From NCBI RefSeq assembly GCF_050717535.1, contig NZ_JBOITM010000071.1:43401-107400 (forward strand): a stretch of DNA of 64,000 bases. The letters are read 5' to 3'. Under the pieces are notes generated by a model that was not told the DNA's origin, did no database searches, and worked only from the letters and a program-made list of their open reading frames with translations. Both the position numbers and the translations under genes were made by a program. Below are positions 34,157 to 42,857 of the stretch, one piece after another (the first letter of the stretch is position 1; each line of letters begins with the position of its first letter). Source of the stretch: Clostridium_AD sp050717535. GTDB lineage: Bacteria; Bacillota; Clostridia; Clostridiales; Clostridiaceae.

Positions 34157-37100
34157 ATGTTGAACGAAGATATGGTATTACAAATATTTAATGAAGGAAC
34201 CAGTGGTAAAAATCATGCTAGTGGTCAAAGGGTCCTTAATAATGATTTGGTTTCTTCTGTAGACATTACAAATGAAGATAAATTAATATGTATAGAGGGC
34301 AATGTTATTTCAGAGAAACTTTTTAATGAATATCACACAAAAATAGAGATGGATGCAGTGAGAAGGAGTATTTTTACTACTTCTTGTAGCTGCGCAGATT
34401 TTGAAAAAAATGAATTTAAAGTAGAAAATTATTGCTGCAAACATCTAGTGGCAACATTTTATAGTGCAGTAGAGGATTTAGCTAAGCATCCTCTTTTAAT
34501 GGAAGAAGATGCCATAAACCTTGGTATAGTTAAAAATAGTAGCAATGTACTATCTATGCTTTTAGGGGATGAAAAGTATAAGGATGAAATCAAAATTGAG
34601 GTTTACATAAATAAAAATCAATGGACAAATGCTCTTACAGCTGAGTTTAAAATAGGGTTAACCTCTATGACTTCCAGCAATCTTTATATTTTAAAGGATA
34701 TTAATCATTTTTTATTAGCCTATTATAATAAAATCCCTATAAACTATAGCAAAAATTACAATTTTAATATTGTAAATCAAAGGTTGTCTACTAAAGATAA
34801 ACGGCTTATAGATTTTATAGAAATGTTAAAGACAATGGAGTTAACTCAAAAATACGTTAACAGAAGAGAAGAGCGATATATAGACGGTAAGAACGTTAAT
34901 ATTCCTAAATATTTAACAAGACAATTTTTTGAAATTATAATTAAGCATAGAGTATATTTAAATGAAGGCTTTTTTTCTAGGCCTATAGATACAGAAATTT
35001 TATATGATGCTCCTGCGCTAGATTTTGATTTGAAACTAATAAAAGATAGTTATGTGCTTAAGTCAACAAATGGAATGCCAGTTGCACTAGGTTCTAAGAA
35101 TGATGTTTTTTTGTATGGTAGCAATATATACCTTCCAGATTATGATTTTTGCTATAAGATAAATCCTTATCTCCAAGTTTTTAATGAGGCAAGGGTAGTA
35201 ACTATGACAAGTCTTGAGGAAGAAAACATATTAAGAAGACTTATACCAGACCTCAATTTTTTATCACCAAGGGTCACTTTATCCAAGTCTATAAAAGACA
35301 AAATAGTAATGGGTAAGTGTGGATTTAGTTTTTATTTTGATAAGGAAGGGAAAGATATTACCCTAACATTTAAGGTGAAGTATGGAAATTTTGAGTTTAA
35401 TGTTTTTGAGGATTGCAATGAAAAAATCATATATAGAGAATCTAAAAAAGAAACTCAGGTTATTTCCACTTTGAAATCTCTAGGTTTTGACGAAATAAAG
35501 AATAAGTTTTATTTCACAAGAGGAGAAGATTACATATTCAAATTTTTCAAAAGTGAGGTAGGAAAACTTCAAGACATAGGTGAAGTATATTACTCTGAAA
35601 ATTTTAAAGGTATAAAATCACTTGGGACTAAAGGTATTAGTGGAGATATTAAAAGCGGAAAATATAATTACTTTGAAATGGATTTTAAAATAGGAGATAT
35701 TGAGCCAAGGGAAACTACAAATATACTAAGAGCCTTTAGAAACAGTCTTAAATATTATAAACTAAAAAATGGTGAGTTTCTTGATTTGGAGGAATTAGAG
35801 CTTAATAAATTCTTGAAGCTCTTAGATGTTATTACCCCCTCTCATATTCAAAATAATCATATTGAAATAGCAAAAAGTAAGGGAATTTTTTTAGATGGTT
35901 ATTTAGAAGAAAATAAAATTAGATACATAAAAGGTAAAAAAGAGCTAAAAGTAATAAAAGATAAGCTTAAAAATATAGAAAAGTTGAACTTTAAAGAGCC
36001 GGTAGATTTAAAGGGGGAGTTGAGGGGATATCAAAAGGTTGGATATAATTGGTTTAAAACCTTAGAGTATTTAGGGTTTGGAGGGATACTCGGAGATGAA
36101 ATGGGTCTTGGTAAAACCATTCAAGCTATTACTTTTATATTAGCCAGTAAGGGGAGTAAGACTTTGATTGTAGCACCTACATCCCTAATATACAATTGGA
36201 TAAGCGAATTTGAAAAGTTTGCGCCCAGGTTAAAGGTAGCTGCTGTTAATGGGATAAAAGAAGAGAGAGAAGAAATAATTAATAATTTTAAAAATTATGA
36301 TGTGATTATAACTACTTATAACTTATTAAAGAGGGATGCAGAAAGCTATAAGGCATTAGAATTTGATTATTGTATATTAGATGAGGCTCAAAATATAAAA
36401 AATCCAAAATCTCAAAATGCCATAGCTGTGAAAGAGATAGTTGCCAGGGCAAAATTCGCATTATCTGGTACACCAATAGAAAATTCTCTTATGGATTTAT
36501 GGTCTATATTTGATTTTATAATGCCAGGTTATCTGTATGATGAAAAGAGATTTAGTGTAAGATATCATAAAAAGTTAAAGGAGTGTCCGGAGATATTAGA
36601 GGATTTGAACAAGCTTATAAAACCTTTTATTCTGAGAAGAAGAAAAAAAGATGTTTTAAAGGAATTACCTGATAAAATAGAAAAACAATTAATAGTAAAT
36701 TTAGAGGAAGAACAAAAAAAAGTCTATAAAACCTATGCAAACTATGCAATGGAGCTGATTGAAAATAAGGTGAAAAATGATGAGTTTAAAAATAGTAAAA
36801 TAGAAATACTATCTTATATAACAAAGCTAAGACAATTATGTCTTGATCCTACGGTGCTTATGAATGATTATAGTGGTGGAAGTGCAAAGATAGAGGCACT
36901 AGTGGAACTCCTTGAAAACAGTATAGAAGAAGGGCATAGAGTCCTTGTTTTCTCCCAATTTACCTCTGTTCTTAAGAATATACAAAAGAGACTTAGAGTG
37001 GAGAAAATATCATTCAGTTACTTGGACGGAGCGGTGCCTTCAGAAAAGCGAATGAATTTAGTTGAATCTTTTAATGGTGGCGAAAACTCTGTGTTTTTAA

Positions 37101-37408
37101 TAAGTTTAAAGGCTGGAGGAACAGGCCTGAATTTAACCTCTGCGGATGTAGTAGTTCACTTTGACCCCTGGTGGAATCCAGCAGTAGAAGAACAGGCAAC
37201 TGATAGAGCGCATAGAATTGGTCAAAAACATGTGGTAGAAGTGGTAAAGATTATAGCTAAAGGAACTATAGAGGAGAAGATTTTGTTACTCCAAGAAGAA
37301 AAGAAAAAACTTATATCCTCTCTTATGGGAGATGAACTATCAAGTGGAGAAGGCTTTGCAGCTTTAAGTGAGGAAGAGATATTTGGATTGTTTGAGATGA
37401 AGGAATAA
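34157..37408 (+). CDS. SWIM zinc-finger SNF2-family helicase
   Basis: A 1083-residue protein with AAGGAG seven bases before ATG. The N-terminus has a SWIM zinc finger (TTSCSCADF ... YCCKHLV, about residues 75-100). A bacterial SNF2-associated region follows, then the SNF2 ATPase: GDEMGLGKTIQ (about 646-656), DEAQNIKNP, LSGTPIEN, and the C-terminal RecA lobe with SLKAGGTGLNLTSAD and ATDRAHRIGQ. It is an intact double-stranded-DNA translocase, common in Firmicutes, whose cellular role is not well defined (recombination or transcription-linked remodelling). It stands as its own unit. Confidence 0.92.
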   Translation: MLNEDMVLQIFNEGTSGKNHASGQRVLNNDLVSSVDITNEDKLICIEGNVISEKLFNEYHTKIEMDAVRRSIFTTSCSCADFEKNEFKVENYCCKHLVATFYSAVEDLAKHPLLMEEDAINLGIVKNSSNVLSMLLGDEKYKDEIKIEVYINKNQWTNALTAEFKIGLTSMTSSNLYILKDINHFLLAYYNKIPINYSKNYNFNIVNQRLSTKDKRLIDFIEMLKTMELTQKYVNRREERYIDGKNVNIPKYLTRQFFEIIIKHRVYLNEGFFSRPIDTEILYDAPALDFDLKLIKDSYVLKSTNGMPVALGSKNDVFLYGSNIYLPDYDFCYKINPYLQVFNEARVVTMTSLEEENILRRLIPDLNFLSPRVTLSKSIKDKIVMGKCGFSFYFDKEGKDITLTFKVKYGNFEFNVFEDCNEKIIYRESKKETQVISTLKSLGFDEIKNKFYFTRGEDYIFKFFKSEVGKLQDIGEVYYSENFKGIKSLGTKGISGDIKSGKYNYFEMDFKIGDIEPRETTNILRAFRNSLKYYKLKNGEFLDLEELELNKFLKLLDVITPSHIQNNHIEIAKSKGIFLDGYLEENKIRYIKGKKELKVIKDKLKNIEKLNFKEPVDLKGELRGYQKVGYNWFKTLEYLGFGGILGDEMGLGKTIQAITFILASKGSKTLIVAPTSLIYNWISEFEKFAPRLKVAAVNGIKEEREEIINNFKNYDVIITTYNLLKRDAESYKALEFDYCILDEAQNIKNPKSQNAIAVKEIVARAKFALSGTPIENSLMDLWSIFDFIMPGYLYDEKRFSVRYHKKLKECPEILEDLNKLIKPFILRRRKKDVLKELPDKIEKQLIVNLEEEQKKVYKTYANYAMELIENKVKNDEFKNSKIEILSYITKLRQLCLDPTVLMNDYSGGSAKIEALVELLENSIEEGHRVLVFSQFTSVLKNIQKRLRVEKISFSYLDGAVPSEKRMNLVESFNGGENSVFLISLKAGGTGLNLTSADVVVHFDPWWNPAVEEQATDRAHRIGQKHVVEVVKIIAKGTIEEKILLLQEEKKKLISSLMGDELSSGEGFAALSEEEIFGLFEMKE

Positions 37409-37473
37409 TAGTGCATAATATAAATACGAATAATGTAATTAACAAATGCTCACAATAAACTTGAGGTGAGAGT

Positions 37474-37911
37474 ATGAATAACGTAATAGAAATGAACAAA
37501 TTCTTAAAAGGTATACACATGGGAGGTACTACCTTTAAAGATTATCTCCGTAAAGCTAAAAATCCAGAGCTTAAAAATGAGTTAGTAAAGATTATAGAAT
37601 CTTTTAAAAGTCATGAAGAAGCTGTTACCAACAGGATAGAAATGCTAGGTGGCAATGCAGCGGATACTCTTGGAATAATGGGTACCATGGCAGAATTTTT
37701 CGAAAAAATTAAACTTATATCTGTAAATACTGATTTGGAAGTGTGCCAGAATGCTATAGCTGCTATAGAAATGGGGATAACCCAAGGAGAAAAGTTTATA
37801 GAGGAGAATAAGGATTTGGATACTAGTCTAATGAAAGAAGTAGAGGCTGTTGTAGCTGACTATGATAATCATTTAAGGAAAATACAAGAAATAATAAGAA
37901 CATGCAAGTAG
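37474..37911 (+). CDS. DUF2383 four-helix (ferritin-like) protein
   Basis: A 145-residue, all-helical acidic protein with ATG after TGAGGTGAG. The pattern of four long helices, MNNVIEMNKFLKGIHMGGTT with later SHEEAVTNRIEMLGG and EMGITQGEKFIEEN, fits DUF2383/PA2169-like proteins of the ferritin-like fold. Clostridial members are often linked to sporulation or stress; the function is not known. The stop codon lies inside a large bidirectional terminator shared with the convergent TPR gene. Confidence 0.7.
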   Translation: MNNVIEMNKFLKGIHMGGTTFKDYLRKAKNPELKNELVKIIESFKSHEEAVTNRIEMLGGNAADTLGIMGTMAEFFEKIKLISVNTDLEVCQNAIAAIEMGITQGEKFIEENKDLDTSLMKEVEAVVADYDNHLRKIQEIIRTCK

Positions 37912-37950
37912 TAAAATGCTCCTGCTTATAAAGCAGGAGCATTTTACTAC
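37908..37950. terminator. Bidirectional terminator holding both stop codons
   Basis: GTAGTAAAATGCTCCTGCTT / AAGCAGGAGCATTTTACTAC, a perfect 20-bp stem with a 3-nt loop. The TAG stop of the + gene and the TAG stop of the - gene lie in opposite arms. Confidence 0.9.
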
Positions 37951-38654
37951 TTAGTACCTATATTCATATTTTTTAAAACTGTATAGTGACATTTATACCA
38001 TTCATTATTAGGTTCTATTTTGTAGGCTTTTTCTGCAAATCGCAATGCAGCTACACTATTTCCTAGTGCCATATATACTTCAGACATTCCAAAATATGCA
38101 GCACTTTTATCTAAATCAATTTCAATGGCTTTAGAATATATTTCAAGAGCTTCTTTTTTACTATGTAATGAGAGTAATGCGCTAGCTTTGCCGCATAATG
38201 CATCATAAAAATCAGGAATTAATTTCAGGCAATTATCATAGCATGCTAAAGCTTTTCTAAAATCATTAAGAAGAGTTAAGAACTCTGCTTTTTTTAAATG
38301 TATGGTGCAATTTGATTCATCAATTTCTAGAAGCTTTTCACAATAATAGACGCATTTATCAAAGTCACCAGTTAAATCGTTAATATCAATTAATTTCCAG
38401 TAACCTTTTGGATCACCAGGAAGTAAGTTTAAATATGTTTTTATGCATTTTTTTGCTTCTTCCACTTCATACATTTCAATAAGAGATTGACATTTGACAA
38501 GATAAACTTCTGGATACTCTTTATTTAAGAAAATGGCCTTATTAAAGTCTTTGAATGCTTTTTCAACCTCTCCATCATTAAAAAGTCCTTTTCCTCTCTC
38601 TATATATTCTTTTATTAGAGTTTCATTATTGCATAAATTAATATTATTTTTCAT
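37947..38654 (-). CDS. TPR-repeat protein
   Basis: A 235-residue protein. I start it at the ATG at 38654 (MKNNINLCNN), eight bases after AAAGGAG; a longer frame exists but includes the SD. It consists of about six tetratricopeptide repeats (for example YIERGKGLFNDGEVEKAFKD and YFGMSEVYMALGNSVAALRF), with no signal peptide or catalytic domain. Such proteins are protein-binding scaffolds; no partner is evident. Confidence 0.8.
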   Translation of the reverse strand: MKNNINLCNNETLIKEYIERGKGLFNDGEVEKAFKDFNKAIFLNKEYPEVYLVKCQSLIEMYEVEEAKKCIKTYLNLLPGDPKGYWKLIDINDLTGDFDKCVYYCEKLLEIDESNCTIHLKKAEFLTLLNDFRKALACYDNCLKLIPDFYDALCGKASALLSLHSKKEALEIYSKAIEIDLDKSAAYFGMSEVYMALGNSVAALRFAEKAYKIEPNNEWYKCHYTVLKNMNIGTK

Positions 38655-38840
38655 CAATCTACTCCTTTCAAGTTGGAACACACATTACAATTATTGACAC
38701 ATAATAAAAGAGTATACATGTATTGTGTATAAAGTTCTGACTTGTTATTTGTATAGATGTGTCATATAATATTTTTATGTATTATATGAGCTTTTAGAAA
38801 AATAAGGAAAGTGATAAATTTATGTTGGGGGGAAAATAAT

Positions 38841-39230
38841 ATGGGGCAAATTGTAAAATGTTCAATAATAATTTGTGATGATTTTAATGGAGTACTCATC
38901 GCTGCAAGGGGAAAAAAGAAATCACCAATAGTATGGGGTATTTTTGGTAAAGAGATGAAAGGTAAAGAGACTACAGAAAAATGCATTTCTAAAGCAATAG
39001 ATAAGGATTTAAATTGCACTATATTTGATATGATGCCATTTAAAGAATACATTTTAGATGAGGGCAATGGAGATATTTCGCTAGTTTATACTGGAAAGTT
39101 AAAACACTATATAACTAAGCACAAAGACATAAATCAAATTAAGTGGATTACTGAAAGAGAACTTAACTTGTATGATTTTTCTGGTGGGGAAAAAGAGATA
39201 TTATCAGATTTTTTTAAAAGTACTAAATAG
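38841..39230 (+). CDS. Nudix-fold protein with degenerate Nudix box
   Basis: A 129-residue protein with GGGGGGAAAATAAT before ATG. The beginning (MGQIVKCSIIICDDFNGVLI and AARGKKKSPIVWGIFGKEM) looks like a Nudix fold, but the box region GKEMKGKETTEKCISKAIDK lacks the REUXEE catalytic glutamates. The protein is likely catalytically inactive or acts on something unusual, perhaps as a ligand sensor. It forms a single-gene unit ending at the terminator at 39286. Confidence 0.55.
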   Translation: MGQIVKCSIIICDDFNGVLIAARGKKKSPIVWGIFGKEMKGKETTEKCISKAIDKDLNCTIFDMMPFKEYILDEGNGDISLVYTGKLKHYITKHKDINQIKWITERELNLYDFSGGEKEILSDFFKSTK

Positions 39231-39285
39231 CTAATAACTCTTTTGATAACTGAACCATAGAATAATATTTTTTAGAATAATACAT

Positions 39286-39329
39286 AGAACTAGCAAAGTG
39301 TACAACATCACTTTACTAGTTCTTATTTA
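39286..39329 (+). terminator. Terminator after the Nudix-fold gene
   Basis: AGAACTAGCAAAGTG / CACTTTACTAGTTCT, a 15-bp stem with one mismatch and an 8-nt loop, followed by TATTTAATTT. Confidence 0.8.
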
Positions 39330-39347
39330 ATTTATCCTAAAAAATGG

Positions 39348-39374
39348 ATGCCACTTGCCATGTGGGTGGCACTT
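39348..39374 (+). repeat. Intergenic dyad repeat, copy C
   Basis: ATGCCACTTGCCATGTGG followed by GTGGCACTT. The outer arms GCCAC/GTGGC pair perfectly. It lies 19 bp after a terminator and upstream of the ABC exporter genes. Confidence 0.85.
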
Positions 39375-39451
39375 GTTTAAAGAAAATATTTTTTTGAACA
39401 TATGTAAAATTAAAAAAGATGTGTTAAGATATAAACGTGTAATATATGTGA

Positions 39452-39616
39452 TTTGATAATATAGATTATTTGTTGAAAAAAACTATTGGAGACAGAGGTC
39501 ATTCTTTTAGAAATAATCCTGCAGCTCTTAAAAATAGCAATGCAGATATGGTTATAGATAATTTCGATGACATAAAAAAATTGCAAAAGGAGAATCAAAA
39601 TGAAGTTACCATTTAA
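39452..39616 (+). pseudogene. Remnant of a HAD-like hydrolase C-terminus
   Basis: Open after a TGA at 39449, this frame reads TIGDRGHSFRNNPAALKN and SNADMVIDNFDDIKKLQKEN to a stop at 39616. The GD...ADMVIDNFDDI pattern recalls the end of HAD-family phosphatases. There is no start codon with an SD. The end overlaps the start of the ABC permease gene. Probably a gene fragment left by deletion. Confidence 0.3.
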
Positions 39617-40766
39617 AATTGCTGTAAGATTTTTAAAGTCCAGTAAGGGACAAACAATTCTAATAACTACAGGTATAGCCATTGGAGTATCGGTACAAAT
39701 TTTTATAGGCTCACTTATACAAGGATTGCAAAAGAGTCTTATAGATAAAACTATAGGGAATTCTTCTCAAATTACTGTTACATCTACTAGAGATGATAAA
39801 ACAATAAAAAATTGGGAAGAGAAGATATCCCAAATAAAAGAGACAGATTCCAGAATAGAAAAAATATCGCCTGCGGCTGATTCATCTGCATTTTTAAAAT
39901 ATAAAGATAAAACTGCTCCAGTAATTGTACGAGGATTAACCTTAGATCAGGAAAAGGAATTATATAATATAAAATCTAAAATCTATGAAGGTAATATTCC
40001 TGAAAAATCATCCGAAATATTAATAGGCAAGGATTTGCAAAAGGAATTGAATTTGAAAATTCACAATAGGATATCGTTAATTACTCCAAGTGGAGAAGTC
40101 AATTCTCTTATTGTAAGTGGGTTTTATGATTTTAAAATAGCTAGTATTAATAAATCATGGATAATAACAAAGCTTAAAACCTCCCAGAGTATATTTGGGT
40201 TTAACAATAAAATAACCTCTATAGAAATGCAATTAAATTCAAAAGATGTCTTCAAAGCAGATGAAATTGCATTATTAGTAAAAGATAAATTATCCGATAC
40301 TAATATAAAAGTTGATAATTGGAAAGCCCAAAATGAAGAATTACTCGGTGGACTTAATGGACAAAGTGTTTCAAGTTTAATGATTCAAATTTTTGTGCTT
40401 ATATCTGTAACACTTGGAATTGCAAGTGTGCTTACCGTAACGGTAGTTCAAAAATCTAAACAAATTGGAATACTTAAAGCTATGGGTATAAAAGATAGAG
40501 ATGCCAGCAAAATTTTCTTGTATGAGGGGTTTTTACTGGGTATTGTAGGAGCAATTCTTGGAATAATTTTTGGAATTACACTAATGGTGGTTTTCACTAA
40601 ATTTGCTGTGAATCCTGATGGGACATCTATAATACCACTTTATTTAGATTATAAGTTTATTGCAATATCAGGGTCAATAGCAGTAGTTTCAGCATCCATA
40701 GCTGCTCTTATACCAGCAAGAAGCTCGTCAAAACTAGAACCAATTGAGGTGATTAAGAATGGCTAA
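39600..40766 (+). CDS. ABC transporter permease, MacB/FtsX type
   Basis: A 388-residue protein with AAAGGAG before ATG. It has one N-terminal membrane helix (about 18-40), a large extracytoplasmic domain (about 45-260, with a VRGLTLDQEKELYNI segment) and three C-terminal helices, the FtsX/MacB-like layout. The last TM block carries the conserved KAMGIKDRDASKIFLYEGFL segment and ends IPARSSSKLEPIEVIKNG. These permeases work by mechanotransmission, exporting peptides, lipids or lipoproteins. The stop overlaps the ATPase gene by 8 bp, so the two form one exporter. Confidence 0.88.
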   Translation: MKLPFKIAVRFLKSSKGQTILITTGIAIGVSVQIFIGSLIQGLQKSLIDKTIGNSSQITVTSTRDDKTIKNWEEKISQIKETDSRIEKISPAADSSAFLKYKDKTAPVIVRGLTLDQEKELYNIKSKIYEGNIPEKSSEILIGKDLQKELNLKIHNRISLITPSGEVNSLIVSGFYDFKIASINKSWIITKLKTSQSIFGFNNKITSIEMQLNSKDVFKADEIALLVKDKLSDTNIKVDNWKAQNEELLGGLNGQSVSSLMIQIFVLISVTLGIASVLTVTVVQKSKQIGILKAMGIKDRDASKIFLYEGFLLGIVGAILGIIFGITLMVVFTKFAVNPDGTSIIPLYLDYKFIAISGSIAVVSASIAALIPARSSSKLEPIEVIKNG

Positions 40767-41454
40767 TATTATTACATTAAGTAATATAAATAAAATTTAT
40801 GGATCAGCAGTAAAGACACAGGTGCTATTTGATGCGAATTTGAGTTTTGAAGAAGGCTCGTTCAATTCTATAATAGGCCAATCAGGAAGTGGTAAAAGTA
40901 CACTGCTAAATATTATGGGGACCTTAGATAAACCAACTAGTGGTGAGGTTTATATTGATGGGAAAAGAACAGATAAAATGAAAAAGAATGCATTAGCTAT
41001 GCTTCGTAATAAAGCTATAGGCTTTGTTTTTCAATTTCATTATTTACTGCCAGAATTTACTGCTAAAGAAAATATACTTATTCCATATATGATGAATAAT
41101 CCAAAGCCCTCTAAGGAAATCATTGAGAGAGCTGAGGAATTCATGAATTTGGTGGGGATTTATAACGTAAAAGATAATTTAGCAATTAATATGTCTGGAG
41201 GACAGCAGCAAAGAACTGCTATTGCAAGAGCTTTAATCAATAATCCTAAAATAATACTTGCAGATGAGCCAACTGGGAACTTAGATTCGCAATCAACTGA
41301 GAATATCTACACCATACTTAGAGATATAAATTCAAGATTTAAGACAACTTTTATAATTATTACTCATGATAGAAGGATAGCTGAAAAAACGGACAGGATA
41401 ATAGAGATAAAAGATGGAAGAATAAATATGGATATTAATACAAAAGAATTATAA
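40759..41454 (+). CDS. ABC transporter ATP-binding protein, MacB/LolD type
   Basis: A 231-residue ATPase with all ABC motifs: Walker A GQSGSGKST (about 39-47), Q-loop, signature MSGGQQQR (about 145-152), Walker B IILADEPTGNLD and H-loop ITHD. It shares 8 bp with the permease gene. Together they form a MacB-type exporter without a membrane-fusion partner, as usual in Firmicutes; the substrate is unknown (antimicrobial peptide or lipid export is typical of the family). Confidence 0.92.
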   Translation: MANIITLSNINKIYGSAVKTQVLFDANLSFEEGSFNSIIGQSGSGKSTLLNIMGTLDKPTSGEVYIDGKRTDKMKKNALAMLRNKAIGFVFQFHYLLPEFTAKENILIPYMMNNPKPSKEIIERAEEFMNLVGIYNVKDNLAINMSGGQQQRTAIARALINNPKIILADEPTGNLDSQSTENIYTILRDINSRFKTTFIIITHDRRIAEKTDRIIEIKDGRINMDINTKEL

Positions 41455-41473
41455 AAATGAAATGGGTATTCTT

Positions 41474-41545
41474 ATGAAAATTAAAGCAATGATATTATCA
41501 CTAGTTGTAGGTGCTACTTTAATAAGACATAATCAAAGTACATAG
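41474..41545 (+). CDS. Possible small hydrophobic peptide (23 aa)
   Basis: ATG at 41474 encodes MKIKAMILSLVVGATLIRHN plus three residues. It looks like a signal peptide or single membrane helix. No good SD precedes it, so it may be a remnant of a lost secreted protein or chance. Confidence 0.2.
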   Translation: MKIKAMILSLVVGATLIRHNQST

Positions 41546-41547
41546 TA

Positions 41548-41592
41548 AATCAGCTAATCCATTGAATAATTAATTGGTCAGCTGATTTTTTT
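41548..41592 (+). terminator. Terminator of the ABC exporter operon
   Basis: AATCAGCTAATCCA / TTGGTCAGCTGATT with a two-base internal mismatch and a large loop, followed by TTTTTT. Confidence 0.75.
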
Positions 41593-41593
41593 A

Positions 41594-41619
41594 ATGCCAC
41601 TTGCCACTTGGGTGGAACC
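41594..41619 (+). repeat. Intergenic dyad repeat, copy D
   Basis: ATGCCACTTGCCACTTGGG followed by TGGAACC. It matches copies B and C over the first 22 positions except two and then diverges. It begins directly after a terminator T-run and overlaps the -35 of the helicase promoter. Confidence 0.75.
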
Positions 41620-41630
41620 AATGGTATAAT
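41601..41630 (+). promoter_or_regulatory. Promoter of the DEAD-box helicase gene
   Basis: TTGCCA (5/6 to consensus), an 18-bp spacer and extended -10 TGGTATAAT. The -35 lies inside intergenic repeat copy D, so the repeat could influence this promoter. Confidence 0.6.
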
Positions 41631-41671
41631 AAACTGATTAAAATATGTTTAAAATAGAAGGGTAAATAACA

Positions 41672-42778
41672 ATGATAAAATTTAAAAAGCTAGGTCTTAA
41701 TGATGATATTTTAGAAATGCTCAAAATTCAAGGGATAAGTGAGCCAACTCCAGTTCAAGAACAAAGTATTCAATTGATAAAAAATGGTAAAGATATTATA
41801 GCTGAAGCGCAAACAGGAACGGGAAAAACCCTTGCATTTTTACTTCCAATGTTTGATAATATGTCGGCTGATATAAATACAATTCAAGGATTAATAGTTA
41901 CACCTACAAGAGAACTTGCAATACAGATAACTGAAGAAGCTAAAAAACTTGCAGTAGGCAAAAACTTAAATATCTTGGCAGCCTATGGTGGCAAGGATAT
42001 AGGTTCACAGCTAAAAAAGCTAAAAGGAAATATTCACTTAGTCATTGCAACACCAGGAAGGTTACTAGATCATCTTAGGCGAGGTACAATAGAACTTGAT
42101 AAGCTTAAGACCTTTGTAATAGATGAGGCAGATCAGATGCTCCTTATGGGGTTTAAAAATGATATTGAAGATATTATTTCTAAAACACCAAAAAATAGAC
42201 AGACACTATGTTTTTCAGCAACAATGGGTTCGGATGTAAAAAAAATGGCATACAAGTATATGAAGGAACCTATAGAAATAATAATTAAGAAAAAAGAAAC
42301 AACACTTACAAACATAAAGCAGTTCTTAATAGAGACTACGGATAGAACAAAACAAGAAGATTTATGCACGGTACTGGATCAGGATAATCCATTTATGGCT
42401 ATTATCTTTTGTAGAACTAAAAGAAGAGTTGATGATTTAGAAATGGCTCTGTATAAAAAAGGTTACAATTGTAAAAAATTGCATTCTGATATAACTCAAT
42501 CAAAAAGAGAAAAAATAATGAAAGAATTTAAACACTGTGATATTCAGTATCTAATTGCCACAGATGTAGCAGCTAGAGGGCTTGATATAAATGGAGTTAG
42601 TCATGTTTATAACTACGACATGCCTGAAACTGCTGAAGCATATATACACCGTATAGGAAGAACTGGAAGAGCCGGTGAAGAAGGATATACATATTTATTT
42701 GCAGCTGCAAAGGATAAATATTTTTTGGATGCTATAGAAAAGAAAATAAAAGGTCAAATTCCAAGAAAGATTTTGTAA
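41672..42778 (+). CDS. DEAD-box RNA helicase
   Basis: A 368-residue, core-only DEAD-box protein: Q motif (GISEPTPVQEQSI), motif I AQTGTGKT, Ia PTRELA, motif II DEAD, motif III SAT, and C-lobe motifs IATDVAARGLDI and HRIGRTGRAG. It has no long C-terminal RNA-binding tail, unlike larger CsdA/DbpA types. It probably remodels RNA, for example in ribosome assembly or mRNA turnover, often in the cold. It is a single-gene unit with promoter at 41601 and a convergent terminator downstream. Confidence 0.92.
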   Translation: MIKFKKLGLNDDILEMLKIQGISEPTPVQEQSIQLIKNGKDIIAEAQTGTGKTLAFLLPMFDNMSADINTIQGLIVTPTRELAIQITEEAKKLAVGKNLNILAAYGGKDIGSQLKKLKGNIHLVIATPGRLLDHLRRGTIELDKLKTFVIDEADQMLLMGFKNDIEDIISKTPKNRQTLCFSATMGSDVKKMAYKYMKEPIEIIIKKKETTLTNIKQFLIETTDRTKQEDLCTVLDQDNPFMAIIFCRTKRRVDDLEMALYKKGYNCKKLHSDITQSKREKIMKEFKHCDIQYLIATDVAARGLDINGVSHVYNYDMPETAEAYIHRIGRTGRAGEEGYTYLFAAAKDKYFLDAIEKKIKGQIPRKIL

Positions 42779-42816
42779 TGAACATAAATTGCATAACATT
42801 ATTTTTTCTATTAAAA

Positions 42817-42850
42817 AAGTACATAAGCATTATGCTTTATGTACTTCTTT
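42817..42850. terminator. Bidirectional terminator between helicase and CorC-like genes
   Basis: AAGTACATAAGCAT / ATGCTTTATGTACTT (one bulged base), flanked by A and T runs on both sides, so it can serve both convergent genes. Confidence 0.8.
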
Positions 42851-42857
42851 AATTATA

